This document shows, piece after piece, positions 43,608-51,132 of a DNA stretch of 64,000 nucleotides. Within the stretch, counting starts at the first letter, position 1, and every line of letters begins with the position of its first letter. A program made the translations under genes and the position numbers. The stretch lies in NCBI GenBank assembly GCA_041287365.1, contig JBEULL010000003.1, positions 23,260 to 87,259 on the forward strand, given 5' to 3'. The DNA comes from JAQVIJ01 sp041287365. Its GTDB lineage: Bacteria; Desulfobacterota; Dissulfuribacteria; Dissulfuribacterales; DYLC01. The notes under the pieces are model-generated. The model was not told the DNA's origin and did not search any database. It saw only the letters and a list, made by a program, of their open reading frames with translations.

Positions 43608-44870
43608 TCAACTCTTTCCACCAGGCCTGAAACCATATCCTGCGGTCAGGGCATGGCGTGTACCGGCCTCTATCCACCGCTTTATATTATTGGCATCCTG
43701 CAGGCGTCCTTCCTTACTGTTTGCATCCAGCAACACTATAATCACAGGACGCTCGGCAATATTAGCCTTCATAACCATACACAGACCCGCCTCATTGATA
43801 AAACCTGTCTTACTGAGTTCTATGTCCCAGTGACCCTCTCTAACCAAAGGATTCGTGTTCCTGAAGGCTATACAGCCCCTATTTGAGACCACCTTGCATT
43901 CCGGAGTGGTAGTAAACTCCTGAATTAAATCATATTGATAGCTATTTTTGACCAATATCATCAGATCATGCGCTGTGGAACGGTTACTTGAATAAAGACC
44001 TGTAGGATCGGCAAAAAAGGTATTGCGCATTCCCAGCGAGGCTGCCTTACGGTTCATGGCTGCAACACACGCCTGCACTCCTCCAGGATATGTACGGGCC
44101 AATGCATGTGTTGCCCTGTTTTCGGAAGACATGAGGGAAAGTCTCAACAACTCACGACGAGGCAGGACCGCGCCAACAGGCAGACGAGAAGAAGAATGGC
44201 GAAGCATGTCAACATCTTCATCCGTTACAGTTATAGGAGTATGCATGGGCAGATGCGCATCCAGTATCACGGTCGCGGTCATCAATTTGGTAATGGAAGC
44301 GATAGGAACTACCTCATCGGCATTGCGTGCATACAACACACGATTGGATGCGTCGTCATAAACCATTACGGATCTGGAACTGAAATGAAGCTGATTAATA
44401 TCGATCTGAGATGGCGCCGCACTTAAAGATGCCATCGCCTTACTACTGTGTGATTTGCTTTGCAGAGGTTTTCTTTCATGGGCACCAATGATGTTTTTGC
44501 TGGCCTTGACTGTTTTTGAAACAGCATGCCCTGAGTAAACAACAGTCGTTTTTGGAGTCTTGGACAGGGAAGATGAATTCTTCTTCAATGACGCGACCTG
44601 ATGCCTGACGACTGACTTATTGGTAGCCGATTTTACAGCGATTCCTGCGGCCGGCTTGAATGTAACGGTCTTTGATGTAACCGCCTTGGATTTTATATTT
44701 TTATTAGAAACTTCTCCGGTTTTGGTATGTTTTTTATTGTCTGATAGTATTGCTTTTTTCTTGTGGATATCAGTGGATTGTTTCTTTGTTACATCAGCAT
44801 TGACATTCGAAACATTAGTAATCATCACCAAAGCCAACACCAAACAACACAACATTCGAATAACAACCAT
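43608..44870 (-). CDS. D-alanyl-D-alanine endopeptidase/carboxypeptidase (PbpG-like, S11)
   Basis: Periplasmic serine peptidase that trims or cuts peptidoglycan cross-links. 420 residues: signal peptide (MVVIRMLCCLVLALVMITNV), a Lys/Ser-rich low-complexity linker to about residue 150, then the catalytic domain with PIASITKLMTATVILDAHL (SxxK), MSSENRATHALARTYPGG (SxN) and LSKTGFINEAG (KTG). PBP7/8-type. The long basic linker is unusual and may bind the wall or DNA-like polymers. It stands alone between thrS-tRNA and the lipoprotein gene. Confidence 0.92.
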   Translation of the reverse strand: MVVIRMLCCLVLALVMITNVSNVNADVTKKQSTDIHKKKAILSDNKKHTKTGEVSNKNIKSKAVTSKTVTFKPAAGIAVKSATNKSVVRHQVASLKKNSSSLSKTPKTTVVYSGHAVSKTVKASKNIIGAHERKPLQSKSHSSKAMASLSAAPSQIDINQLHFSSRSVMVYDDASNRVLYARNADEVVPIASITKLMTATVILDAHLPMHTPITVTDEDVDMLRHSSSRLPVGAVLPRRELLRLSLMSSENRATHALARTYPGGVQACVAAMNRKAASLGMRNTFFADPTGLYSSNRSTAHDLMILVKNSYQYDLIQEFTTTPECKVVSNRGCIAFRNTNPLVREGHWDIELSKTGFINEAGLCMVMKANIAERPVIIVLLDANSKEGRLQDANNIKRWIEAGTRHALTAGYGFRPGGKS

Positions 44871-44971
44871 GATCTCTTCGCTCCCCTCTCAGATGAACAT
44901 GCCGTAATGCAGAACAACTATACATAATATCCGTAAGACAGGCAAGACTTTCAGGACGTTATGACGTAAAA

Positions 44972-45045
44972 TATTGATGGCATCGCAAAAATTTGCCAGC
45001 TGCTGTGTCGCGGCTCAATCTTCCGTTATATACCGCTTTCAATGC
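44972..45045. repeat. Degenerate single arm of the palindromic intergenic repeat
   Basis: TTGATGGCATCGCAAAAATT then TGCCAGCTGCTGTGTCGCGG resembles the left arm of the repeat at 854-1007 (GATGGCGTCGCCAAAAACGC and GTGTTGCTC). The matching right arm is not seen. It fills the short gap before the lipoprotein stop and has no gene. Confidence 0.4.
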
Positions 45046-45048
45046 CCA

Positions 45049-46119
45049 TCACGACAAGGCGGCCATCTTTACCGTATCACCTATCTCCATACCAGCGCCG
45101 GAAACAATTTTAGCCTCGGCTGCATCCACTGAAAAAAGATTGTCTATAACCAACTCGCCCTTCATATCTCCGGTAGCAAAACCCAATGAACGGCCGGTAA
45201 TTGGATCGGTCACCTCCTTGCCACGCGCAAAAACCCGAAGCCTGTCCCCTGGCTGCAAGCCGGTAAGCCTTCCGGCATTCAGAAATACCTTGCCGTCTTC
45301 GATCTTAACAATGCGGCATGACCATTCCGTAGCCCGCACGACATCATCGGATATCTTGGCAGCTACCGAGTCGAATTCCTTTACGTTCGTCAAAAAAGAA
45401 GCGATCAAAAGGGGTTCAGTAGCATGGAATACGTCGATACGCAGGTCTGTCTTTGCGAAGGCAGGCAGATTGCTCTGAGGAAAATAAACCAGCACATAGG
45501 CATGGATACCCGCAAAGACCGCTATATCCCGTCTGACCGATGCCTTCAAGAGATCAGACTCTGTGTAACCCCTTGCCTTCAGCAATTCAGAGAGATAGGA
45601 GGCATCCACAGGTACGAGCCCGTCGGTACGCCTCAAGGCCGCAGGCAAAAGGGACAAGACATCCAGTCCCATGTCACCAAGCAGGGACAACATAACCACC
45701 TTTCTTCGAAGAACAGGCATACCATCCACTCCCTTGGCCCTTTGGGGAAGCCCCATAAGCCTGCTTTCAAGGGCCTCCAATCTTTCTTCTAGTTCCTTTT
45801 CACGCTTTGAATCCCCAAAGAGTTTTATGGAGTTGCCGGAACCACCTTGGGCGTTTATTTCCCTGAAATAATCGGATGTCACCATCATGGGAGAACCAAT
45901 AACACGATTGTCCAGTTCCTCTCTTTGGGCGGCAGCTGCAGCCTTTGCCGCCTCTTTTGACGAAGAAGACTGCACTGCCTTGGAGTCAGAAGGGCTTGAA
46001 CCTGTTGCAGCAGGGTTAACTTCCTTGAATGCGCAGCCTGCCAACAAAATGAAAAACAGCGATATTTCGACGGCACATAACAATAAAAACCTGGTCCTGA
46101 AAACGGCATCGAAATACAT
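45049..46119 (-). CDS. Putative lipoprotein with FlgT-C-like domain
   Basis: 356 residues. N-terminal hydrophobic segment ends in the lipobox LLAGC (Cys29), so it is probably an outer-membrane lipoprotein. A Ser/Ala/Gln-rich linker and a short coiled coil (REKELEERLEALESRLMGLP, about 108-127) follow, then a mixed domain and a C-terminal part IVKIEDGKVFLNAGRLTGLQ, PGDRLRVFARGKEVTDP, ending GDTVKMAALS, like the C-terminal OB-type domain of FlgT and related envelope proteins. Function unknown. A zinc-ribbon gene stands 18 bases upstream on the same strand. Confidence 0.75.
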   Translation of the reverse strand: MYFDAVFRTRFLLLCAVEISLFFILLAGCAFKEVNPAATGSSPSDSKAVQSSSSKEAAKAAAAAQREELDNRVIGSPMMVTSDYFREINAQGGSGNSIKLFGDSKREKELEERLEALESRLMGLPQRAKGVDGMPVLRRKVVMLSLLGDMGLDVLSLLPAALRRTDGLVPVDASYLSELLKARGYTESDLLKASVRRDIAVFAGIHAYVLVYFPQSNLPAFAKTDLRIDVFHATEPLLIASFLTNVKEFDSVAAKISDDVVRATEWSCRIVKIEDGKVFLNAGRLTGLQPGDRLRVFARGKEVTDPITGRSLGFATGDMKGELVIDNLFSVDAAEAKIVSGAGMEIGDTVKMAALS

Positions 46120-46137
46120 GTTCCTGCACAGCTCCTT

Positions 46138-46470
46138 TTATTTGTCCAGCAAATCATCCAACTGATCAAGTTTTTTCTTAAAGTCCTCATCTTGAGAGAT
46201 GGCCTGCACATCTATATCCAGCGGCTCAAGTTCAACGGCCACAGACTCGCCTGCGCCGTAGTCGTCACGCACCAGATCGGATACATCCAATTCCTGCAAA
46301 GAAACAGCAGGAGAGATAGTCTTATTGGATATCGTCAGCCACTTGACCGGTTCAGCTGGAGGCTGCACAAAATTCCCCAATTTTTCTTTTATTTTTGTCA
46401 AATCCGTTTTACAATAAGGACAGGTAGTCAGATAATCGAAATCAATGGTTCCACACTTTGGACAGCGCAT
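46138..46470 (-). CDS. Small zinc-ribbon protein of unknown function
   Basis: 110 residues: N-terminal MRCPKCGTIDFDYLTTCPYC forms two CxxC knuckles of a zinc ribbon, followed by an acidic, low-complexity tail (EPLDIDVQAISQDEDFKKKL, then DQLDDLLDK). No membrane segment. It is first in a two-gene unit with the lipoprotein gene. No assigned family; the acidic tail suggests a protein-binding role, which is only a guess. Confidence 0.75.
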   Translation of the reverse strand: MRCPKCGTIDFDYLTTCPYCKTDLTKIKEKLGNFVQPPAEPVKWLTISNKTISPAVSLQELDVSDLVRDDYGAGESVAVELEPLDIDVQAISQDEDFKKKLDQLDDLLDK

Positions 46471-46578
46471 AAGCCACCTCCCATGTCATCAATACAACTT
46501 ATTTGAAATGTTCTAAAGATCATCTTAATCCCCATATGATACATTCGTCAATTTTATTCTTAAAAGGAGACCGTTCAA

Positions 46579-47406
46579 TTGGAGATTTTTTTTACAAAGA
46601 TGCAGGGCGGCGGAAACGATTTCGTAATCATCGACAATAGAACAAATATGGAACAGCTCAAAGACGGTAAGGAGGCAGCAAAACGCCTGTGTCATCGCAA
46701 ATTCGGCATAGGCGCAGATGGTCTGATTCTCATAGAAAACCCCACCGCCACTCATACGACAACACACTTTCGTTGGCGTTTTTTCAATGCAGACGGCAGT
46801 GAGGCGGAGATGTGTGGAAACGGCGCCCGCTGTGCGGCACGTTTCGCCCATTTATCACGAATAGCGCCTGCTCAAATGCGATTTGAAACACTGGCCGGCA
46901 TAATAGAGGCGGAAATCTGCGATGATTCCGAACAGGTCAGAATAAGGCTCTCAGACCCTAAAAATCTGAAAACAGACATCAGTCTGCCTCTACAACAGCA
47001 GAACGTGACCGTTAACCATATAGACACAGGTGTACCTCATACCATTCTGTTTGTACCGGACATCGGCCAGGCCCCTGTAGTTGAATCAGGCAGGGCCATT
47101 CGATATCACGAGGCGTTTCAGCCGAAGGGTACCAATGTCAACTTCGTTCAGGTATTGAACCCATTCGAAATAATCATCAGGACCTATGAAAGAGGAGTAG
47201 AAGACGAGACCCTGGCGTGTGGAACAGGGGCCACAGCCAGCGCCATCATAAGCGCCGTAAAAGGGCTGTGCATACCTCCAGTAAAGGTACAGACACGAGG
47301 CGGCGATGTGTTGACAATAGATTTTAGACTAAATGCAGAAGGCTTAAGTGATGTATTTCTGACAGGACCTGCGGTAGTGGTGTTCGCAGGTCGAATTACT
47401 CTATAA
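46579..47406 (+). CDS. dapF: Diaminopimelate epimerase
   Basis: Converts LL- to meso-diaminopimelate for lysine and peptidoglycan. TTG start at 46579 with AAGGAG about 9 bases upstream; 275 residues. Catalytic Cys pair in DGSEAEMCGNGARCAARFAH and LACGTGATASAIISA, substrate motifs MQGGGNDFVIIDN and YERGVEDETLACGTG. Stands alone with its own promoter region. Confidence 0.96.
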   Translation: MEIFFTKMQGGGNDFVIIDNRTNMEQLKDGKEAAKRLCHRKFGIGADGLILIENPTATHTTTHFRWRFFNADGSEAEMCGNGARCAARFAHLSRIAPAQMRFETLAGIIEAEICDDSEQVRIRLSDPKNLKTDISLPLQQQNVTVNHIDTGVPHTILFVPDIGQAPVVESGRAIRYHEAFQPKGTNVNFVQVLNPFEIIIRTYERGVEDETLACGTGATASAIISAVKGLCIPPVKVQTRGGDVLTIDFRLNAEGLSDVFLTGPAVVVFAGRITL

Positions 47407-47501
47407 GTTAATGAAAAAATGCTTGAATGAGCCATTCAAAATTCGACATTAAAAATTATGGAACCTTAAACGATTTTTCAAAATTCCCATGAAAGAACTG
47501 T

Positions 47502-48200
47502 TTACAGTCTGCTTAACCGCCATTCCACGAAACCTTTGTTGGACGGGTTATCGGCTGTCAGCTCCAGATATTTTTTGTAAGCCTGTTTGGCAGCCTCCTT
47601 ATCCTGTGCCTCTTCAGCTGCTCTTGCCAAATCCAACTGGGCTACCGCTGCAAATGCAGGCTCCTTGGAGGCGGCATCAAAGGCGGTTGTGGCCTTGTCG
47701 GGCTGTTTTGCCATCTCCTCCAAATAGCCTAATTGCAAATAGGCGCTGGCCTGTAACAGACCGGAAAGATGGGAACAGGCCTTCTTCAATGTGGCCCTGG
47801 CGTCATCCAACTGCCCCGCATCCTCTTGAAACCTTGCCAACAAGAGAAGGGCCTGTTTGCCCGTGTATGTTGAAGCATACTTATCCGTCACAGATTTGAG
47901 CTCAGCCATCTTCTTGTTTATATCATTCAAATACATGGCCTTGGCCACAAGACTGGAGGCCTTTTTCTCCTGACTCTCCTTGTATGTGGAATAGCCGGTT
48001 ATCAAGCTGATGAACAGAATTATCACAGCCGTCACAGCGAGGAGTTCCCTGCCTCTATGCATCAAAAAATGCAGCAGCGTGTGTAAAACAGGGTCCTGCT
48101 CGATCTCCTTTTCGCTTCCCACCAGGTACTTGGGCACTATACTGGCATGAAACTCGGGTTTTTCATTCTCATCATGTTTTTTCTGTGTATTATCGGTCAC
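47502..48200 (-). CDS. Membrane-anchored TPR protein (YfgM-like)
   Basis: 232 residues: soluble N-terminus, one membrane helix (AVTAVIILFISLITGYSTY, about 54-72), then tetratricopeptide-type helices on the far side (SKEPAFAAVAQLDLARAAEE; KEAAKQAYKKYLELTADNPS). This is the layout of YfgM/ tetratricopeptide_2-like proteins which act near the Sec translocon and periplasmic chaperones. Start and length fit. A flavin reductase-like gene is 3 bases upstream on the same strand. Confidence 0.82.
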   Translation of the reverse strand: MTDNTQKKHDENEKPEFHASIVPKYLVGSEKEIEQDPVLHTLLHFLMHRGRELLAVTAVIILFISLITGYSTYKESQEKKASSLVAKAMYLNDINKKMAELKSVTDKYASTYTGKQALLLLARFQEDAGQLDDARATLKKACSHLSGLLQASAYLQLGYLEEMAKQPDKATTAFDAASKEPAFAAVAQLDLARAAEEAQDKEAAKQAYKKYLELTADNPSNKGFVEWRLSRL

Positions 48201-48203
48201 TTC

Positions 48204-48671
48204 TCACTTTCCTCCAAAAAAATCGCCCCATCTGAAGATGAGGGGCTCGGCATGTTCATAAAGTATTGCACCATCCTCCACATTGCCAACCACAAAGATA
48301 TGATCTCCCATCTCTACGGTCTGGGTAACTGCACATTCCAGATATGCATAAGCCGCCTTTATTATGGGTGAACCCTTTGGCGCATTTATATATTCCACAT
48401 TGGCAAACTTGTCCATCTTTCTTCCGCTCTTAAAACCAAAATCCTTGGCTAACTGCACATGTTCCCTGGAAACGGCGTTGATGCAAAAGACCTTGGATGC
48501 CTCGATGAGCTCATAAGTGTAGCGCTGGCGGGCGACGGCCACGCCCACAAGGGCCGGCTTGAAGGAAACTTGCGTAACCCATGCAGCTGTCATACCGTTT
48601 ATTTTGTCGCTGGCTCTGGCAGTGATTATATACACACCACAGGATACAGCCCTGGAAATGAGTTCTTGCAT
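48204..48671 (-). CDS. Flavin reductase-like domain protein
   Basis: 155 residues of the flavin reductase (FMN-binding split barrel) family: SRAVSCGVYIITARASDKIN, GMTAAWVTQVSFKPALVGVA and INAVSREHVQLAKDFGFKSG. Members act alone as FMN reductases or as electron-transfer flavoproteins in anaerobes. The partner is unknown. Upstream of the TPR gene, 3 bases apart. Confidence 0.88.
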   Translation of the reverse strand: MQELISRAVSCGVYIITARASDKINGMTAAWVTQVSFKPALVGVAVARQRYTYELIEASKVFCINAVSREHVQLAKDFGFKSGRKMDKFANVEYINAPKGSPIIKAAYAYLECAVTQTVEMGDHIFVVGNVEDGAILYEHAEPLIFRWGDFFGGK

Positions 48672-48742
48672 AACGCCACCTCCTATCTTAATTATTGAAT
48701 TCGATTCACTTAAACAAAAAACATAGGATTCTTCAAGCCACC

Positions 48743-50068
48743 ATGTTGAAAATATATCGAAAACTCACTTCCATCATTCAAATCCCCCTGGCATGGCTCT
48801 ATTCCAGACAGCTGATTTTGGATAAAACATTGAGCGCTGAAGAAAGACGACAGAGATTCGGCATCTATTCTTTGAAAATGCTGAAAAACGCACCATACGA
48901 CCTCTGGATTCATGCCGCATCCGTAGGCGAGGTGATGGCTGGAGCAGCCATCTTACGCTCGATAAAGAGGATTATGCCCAACACCAATGTGCTTCTTTCA
49001 GTTTTCACCGCCACAGGATATCAGCGGGCTACAAAGGAATTAAATGATATTGCAGAGGTGGTCCTTGCCCCATTTGACACTCCAAGTGCGGTTGAAAAGG
49101 CCTTTCAGACCATCAAACCCCGTATCTATGCAGTGATCGAAACGGAACTCTGGCCAAATACCCTGCTTGCAGCCCCTAGACATGGCGCCAAAACCGTTTT
49201 GCTGAATGCCCGCATCTCAAACCGTTCCTTTGGCCGCTATTCTCGATTGACATCCCTATTCACACCTATTTTAAGGCAATTTGACTGCATATGTGCCATA
49301 TCGGAGACCTATAAAAACCGCCTCGTCCAAATGGGAACAAACCCTGATAACATTCACGTCACAGGCAATGCCAAATTTGAAGCGCTGCTCAACAAACCCC
49401 ATAACGACACAGCCCACACCATGAGCAATCGTCTAAAACTTCCATTGAATGCACCTATCTTTGTGGCAGGGAGCATTCGCGGCGGGGAAGAAGAACTGGT
49501 GATGAAGGCGGTCTCTGCCCTAAAACAGACTGTTCCCAATCTTGTCGTCATCTTGGCGCCACGCCACATGAATCGACTGCCGAACCTTAAACAGGCAGCA
49601 CAACAGGCCAACATATCACACATAAATCTAACAGACTTGATAAAAACAGAGGGTATAAAAAATAGCCCAAAAAATCAAGATGATGGGCTTATGCCCTCCA
49701 ATTCCGTAATACTGGTGAATGTCATGGGCATGTTATTTTCCATCTATTCTGTTGCTACGGTGGCATTTGTGGGCGGTTCCCTCGTCCCAAAAGGCGGCCA
49801 AAACCCCATGGAGCCGGCAGCCTGGGCATGCCCTGTGCTGTTCGGCCCGCACATGGAAAACTTCGAAGAGGCAAAGGAGGCATTGAATAAAACTGGCGGT
49901 GCAATTATAGTGCAAAACAGCACAGAGTTGGCCGCAGTGGCAAAAAAAATCCTCTTAACCCCTTCATATCGCAAGGAAATGGGCCAAAAGGCACTGAATG
50001 CCCTTAAGAGTCTTGCACAGGATTCAGCAACACGACAAGCTGAATTTATTTTGAGGTATTTATGCTAA
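48743..50068 (+). CDS. waaA: 3-deoxy-D-manno-octulosonic acid transferase
   Basis: Adds Kdo to lipid IVA in lipopolysaccharide core synthesis; peripheral membrane GT30 enzyme. 441 residues from ATG 48743 (MLKIYRKLTS); a TTG 16 codons upstream is in frame. Nucleotide and acceptor site strings: WIHAASVGEVMAGAAILRSI (catalytic Glu), VIETELWPNTLL, NARISNRSFGRY, AVKA-like FVAGSIRGGEEELVM, and GGSLVPKGGQNPMEPAAW. It shows that the organism has a lipopolysaccharide outer membrane. Overlaps the next gene by 7 bases. Confidence 0.95.
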   Translation: MLKIYRKLTSIIQIPLAWLYSRQLILDKTLSAEERRQRFGIYSLKMLKNAPYDLWIHAASVGEVMAGAAILRSIKRIMPNTNVLLSVFTATGYQRATKELNDIAEVVLAPFDTPSAVEKAFQTIKPRIYAVIETELWPNTLLAAPRHGAKTVLLNARISNRSFGRYSRLTSLFTPILRQFDCICAISETYKNRLVQMGTNPDNIHVTGNAKFEALLNKPHNDTAHTMSNRLKLPLNAPIFVAGSIRGGEEELVMKAVSALKQTVPNLVVILAPRHMNRLPNLKQAAQQANISHINLTDLIKTEGIKNSPKNQDDGLMPSNSVILVNVMGMLFSIYSVATVAFVGGSLVPKGGQNPMEPAAWACPVLFGPHMENFEEAKEALNKTGGAIIVQNSTELAAVAKKILLTPSYRKEMGQKALNALKSLAQDSATRQAEFILRYLC

Positions 50069-50922
50069 CTATCGGAGATTTTGAACTATATTCAATTATA
50101 ACAGGCACCATCGCCCTGGATGGAGGTGCCATGTATGGAGTGGTGCCAAAGGTATTGTGGGCCAAAATTGAAGAAGTGGATGCATTGAACAGAGTCAAGA
50201 TCGCCATGCGAACCCTGCTTGCCGTAAATCATAAAACAGGGCAAGTTATCATTGTAGATGGAGGAGCCGGCGACAAGTGGCCGCAAGAGGAATTGGAACG
50301 CTATGACATCATAAACTATCCCAATGCCATTTTTGATGCCTTGCAACGGCTCTCCCTAGCAAGGGAAGATGTCACGGATGTCATACTCACCCATCTGCAC
50401 TTCGACCATGTGGGAGGCTTTTCGTCCTTCGCCAAAAAAGACGAGCCATCACCTGTATTCCCACGGGCCAATCACTGGATTCATGAAGGACACTGGAAAC
50501 ACGCCAACAACCCCACAGAACGGGACAGGGCATCCTTCCTTAAACGAGATATCCTCTTCTTACACACATCTCATCTGCTGAATCTTGTAAGTGGCGATTC
50601 CCCTCAGCCAACCATAGAGGGGGTTGAGTGGTTTATCTCCAACGGCCATACCCCATACATGCTGCTGCCTATTTTCAAAGGAGAGGAATTCGATGTCATG
50701 TTCTCAGGCGACCTCATCCCCAATGCCAACCAGCTAAACCCTGCCTGGTCCATGTCCTACGACCTCTTTCCCCTCACTGTATTAGAGGAAAGAAAAAGAG
50801 TGTTGGCGCGCTGCATTCGGACAGGGATGCGATTGGCCTTTCCCCACGACATGAAAATGGCAGGGGCATCTGTCAGTTTAGATGGAAAGCGCTATAGAAT
50901 AAAGGAAGCCATGGATTTTTAA
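50062..50922 (+). CDS. Metallo-beta-lactamase fold hydrolase
   Basis: 286 residues. Binuclear metal motif ILTHLHFDHVGG (HxHxDH), further ligands in GHTPYML and MFSGDLIPNANQ, and late His in FPHDMKMAG. Typical of MBL enzymes that act on thioesters, lactones or phosphodiesters; substrate not predictable. Its start overlaps the waaA stop, so the two are co-expressed. Confidence 0.9.
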   Translation: MLTIGDFELYSIITGTIALDGGAMYGVVPKVLWAKIEEVDALNRVKIAMRTLLAVNHKTGQVIIVDGGAGDKWPQEELERYDIINYPNAIFDALQRLSLAREDVTDVILTHLHFDHVGGFSSFAKKDEPSPVFPRANHWIHEGHWKHANNPTERDRASFLKRDILFLHTSHLLNLVSGDSPQPTIEGVEWFISNGHTPYMLLPIFKGEEFDVMFSGDLIPNANQLNPAWSMSYDLFPLTVLEERKRVLARCIRTGMRLAFPHDMKMAGASVSLDGKRYRIKEAMDF

Positions 50923-50950
50923 GGGGCCGTGAGCAATCCAATTCGACCTG

Positions 50951-51028
50951 TTACCAACAATCTGGCAATCCAGGAACCCAAATAGAGTAACCTTCTTCTG
51001 TTTTTTTGAGATTCACTTTGTACTTCAT
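50951..51028 (-). pseudogene. HicB-type antitoxin remnant
   Basis: A 25-codon frame, MKYKVNLKKTEEGYSIWVPG then LPDCW and TAA. It has a good ribosome site (GGAGGTGATGTC). The sequence is the first strand pair of a HicB/UPF0150 antitoxin, which would continue for about 45 more residues. After TAA no HicB sequence is seen, and no HicA gene is next to it. TAA, not TGA, so recoding is not an explanation. Confidence 0.65.
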
Positions 51029-51132
51029 GACATCACCTCCAAAAAAGCATATCTTCGGCTTTTAGCGCTTCATTTCAACAATATATCAGAATCATAACCA
51101 TACCGCCCAAAAAATTAAAAGGTGGTGGAGGG

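Noticed and set aside
44972..45048. Terminator of the lipoprotein gene
   Set aside because: The sequence resembles one arm of the dispersed palindrome and has no stable local stem plus T run.
50951..51028. Recoding to extend the HicB frame
   Set aside because: The stop is TAA, and no HicB sequence follows in any frame.
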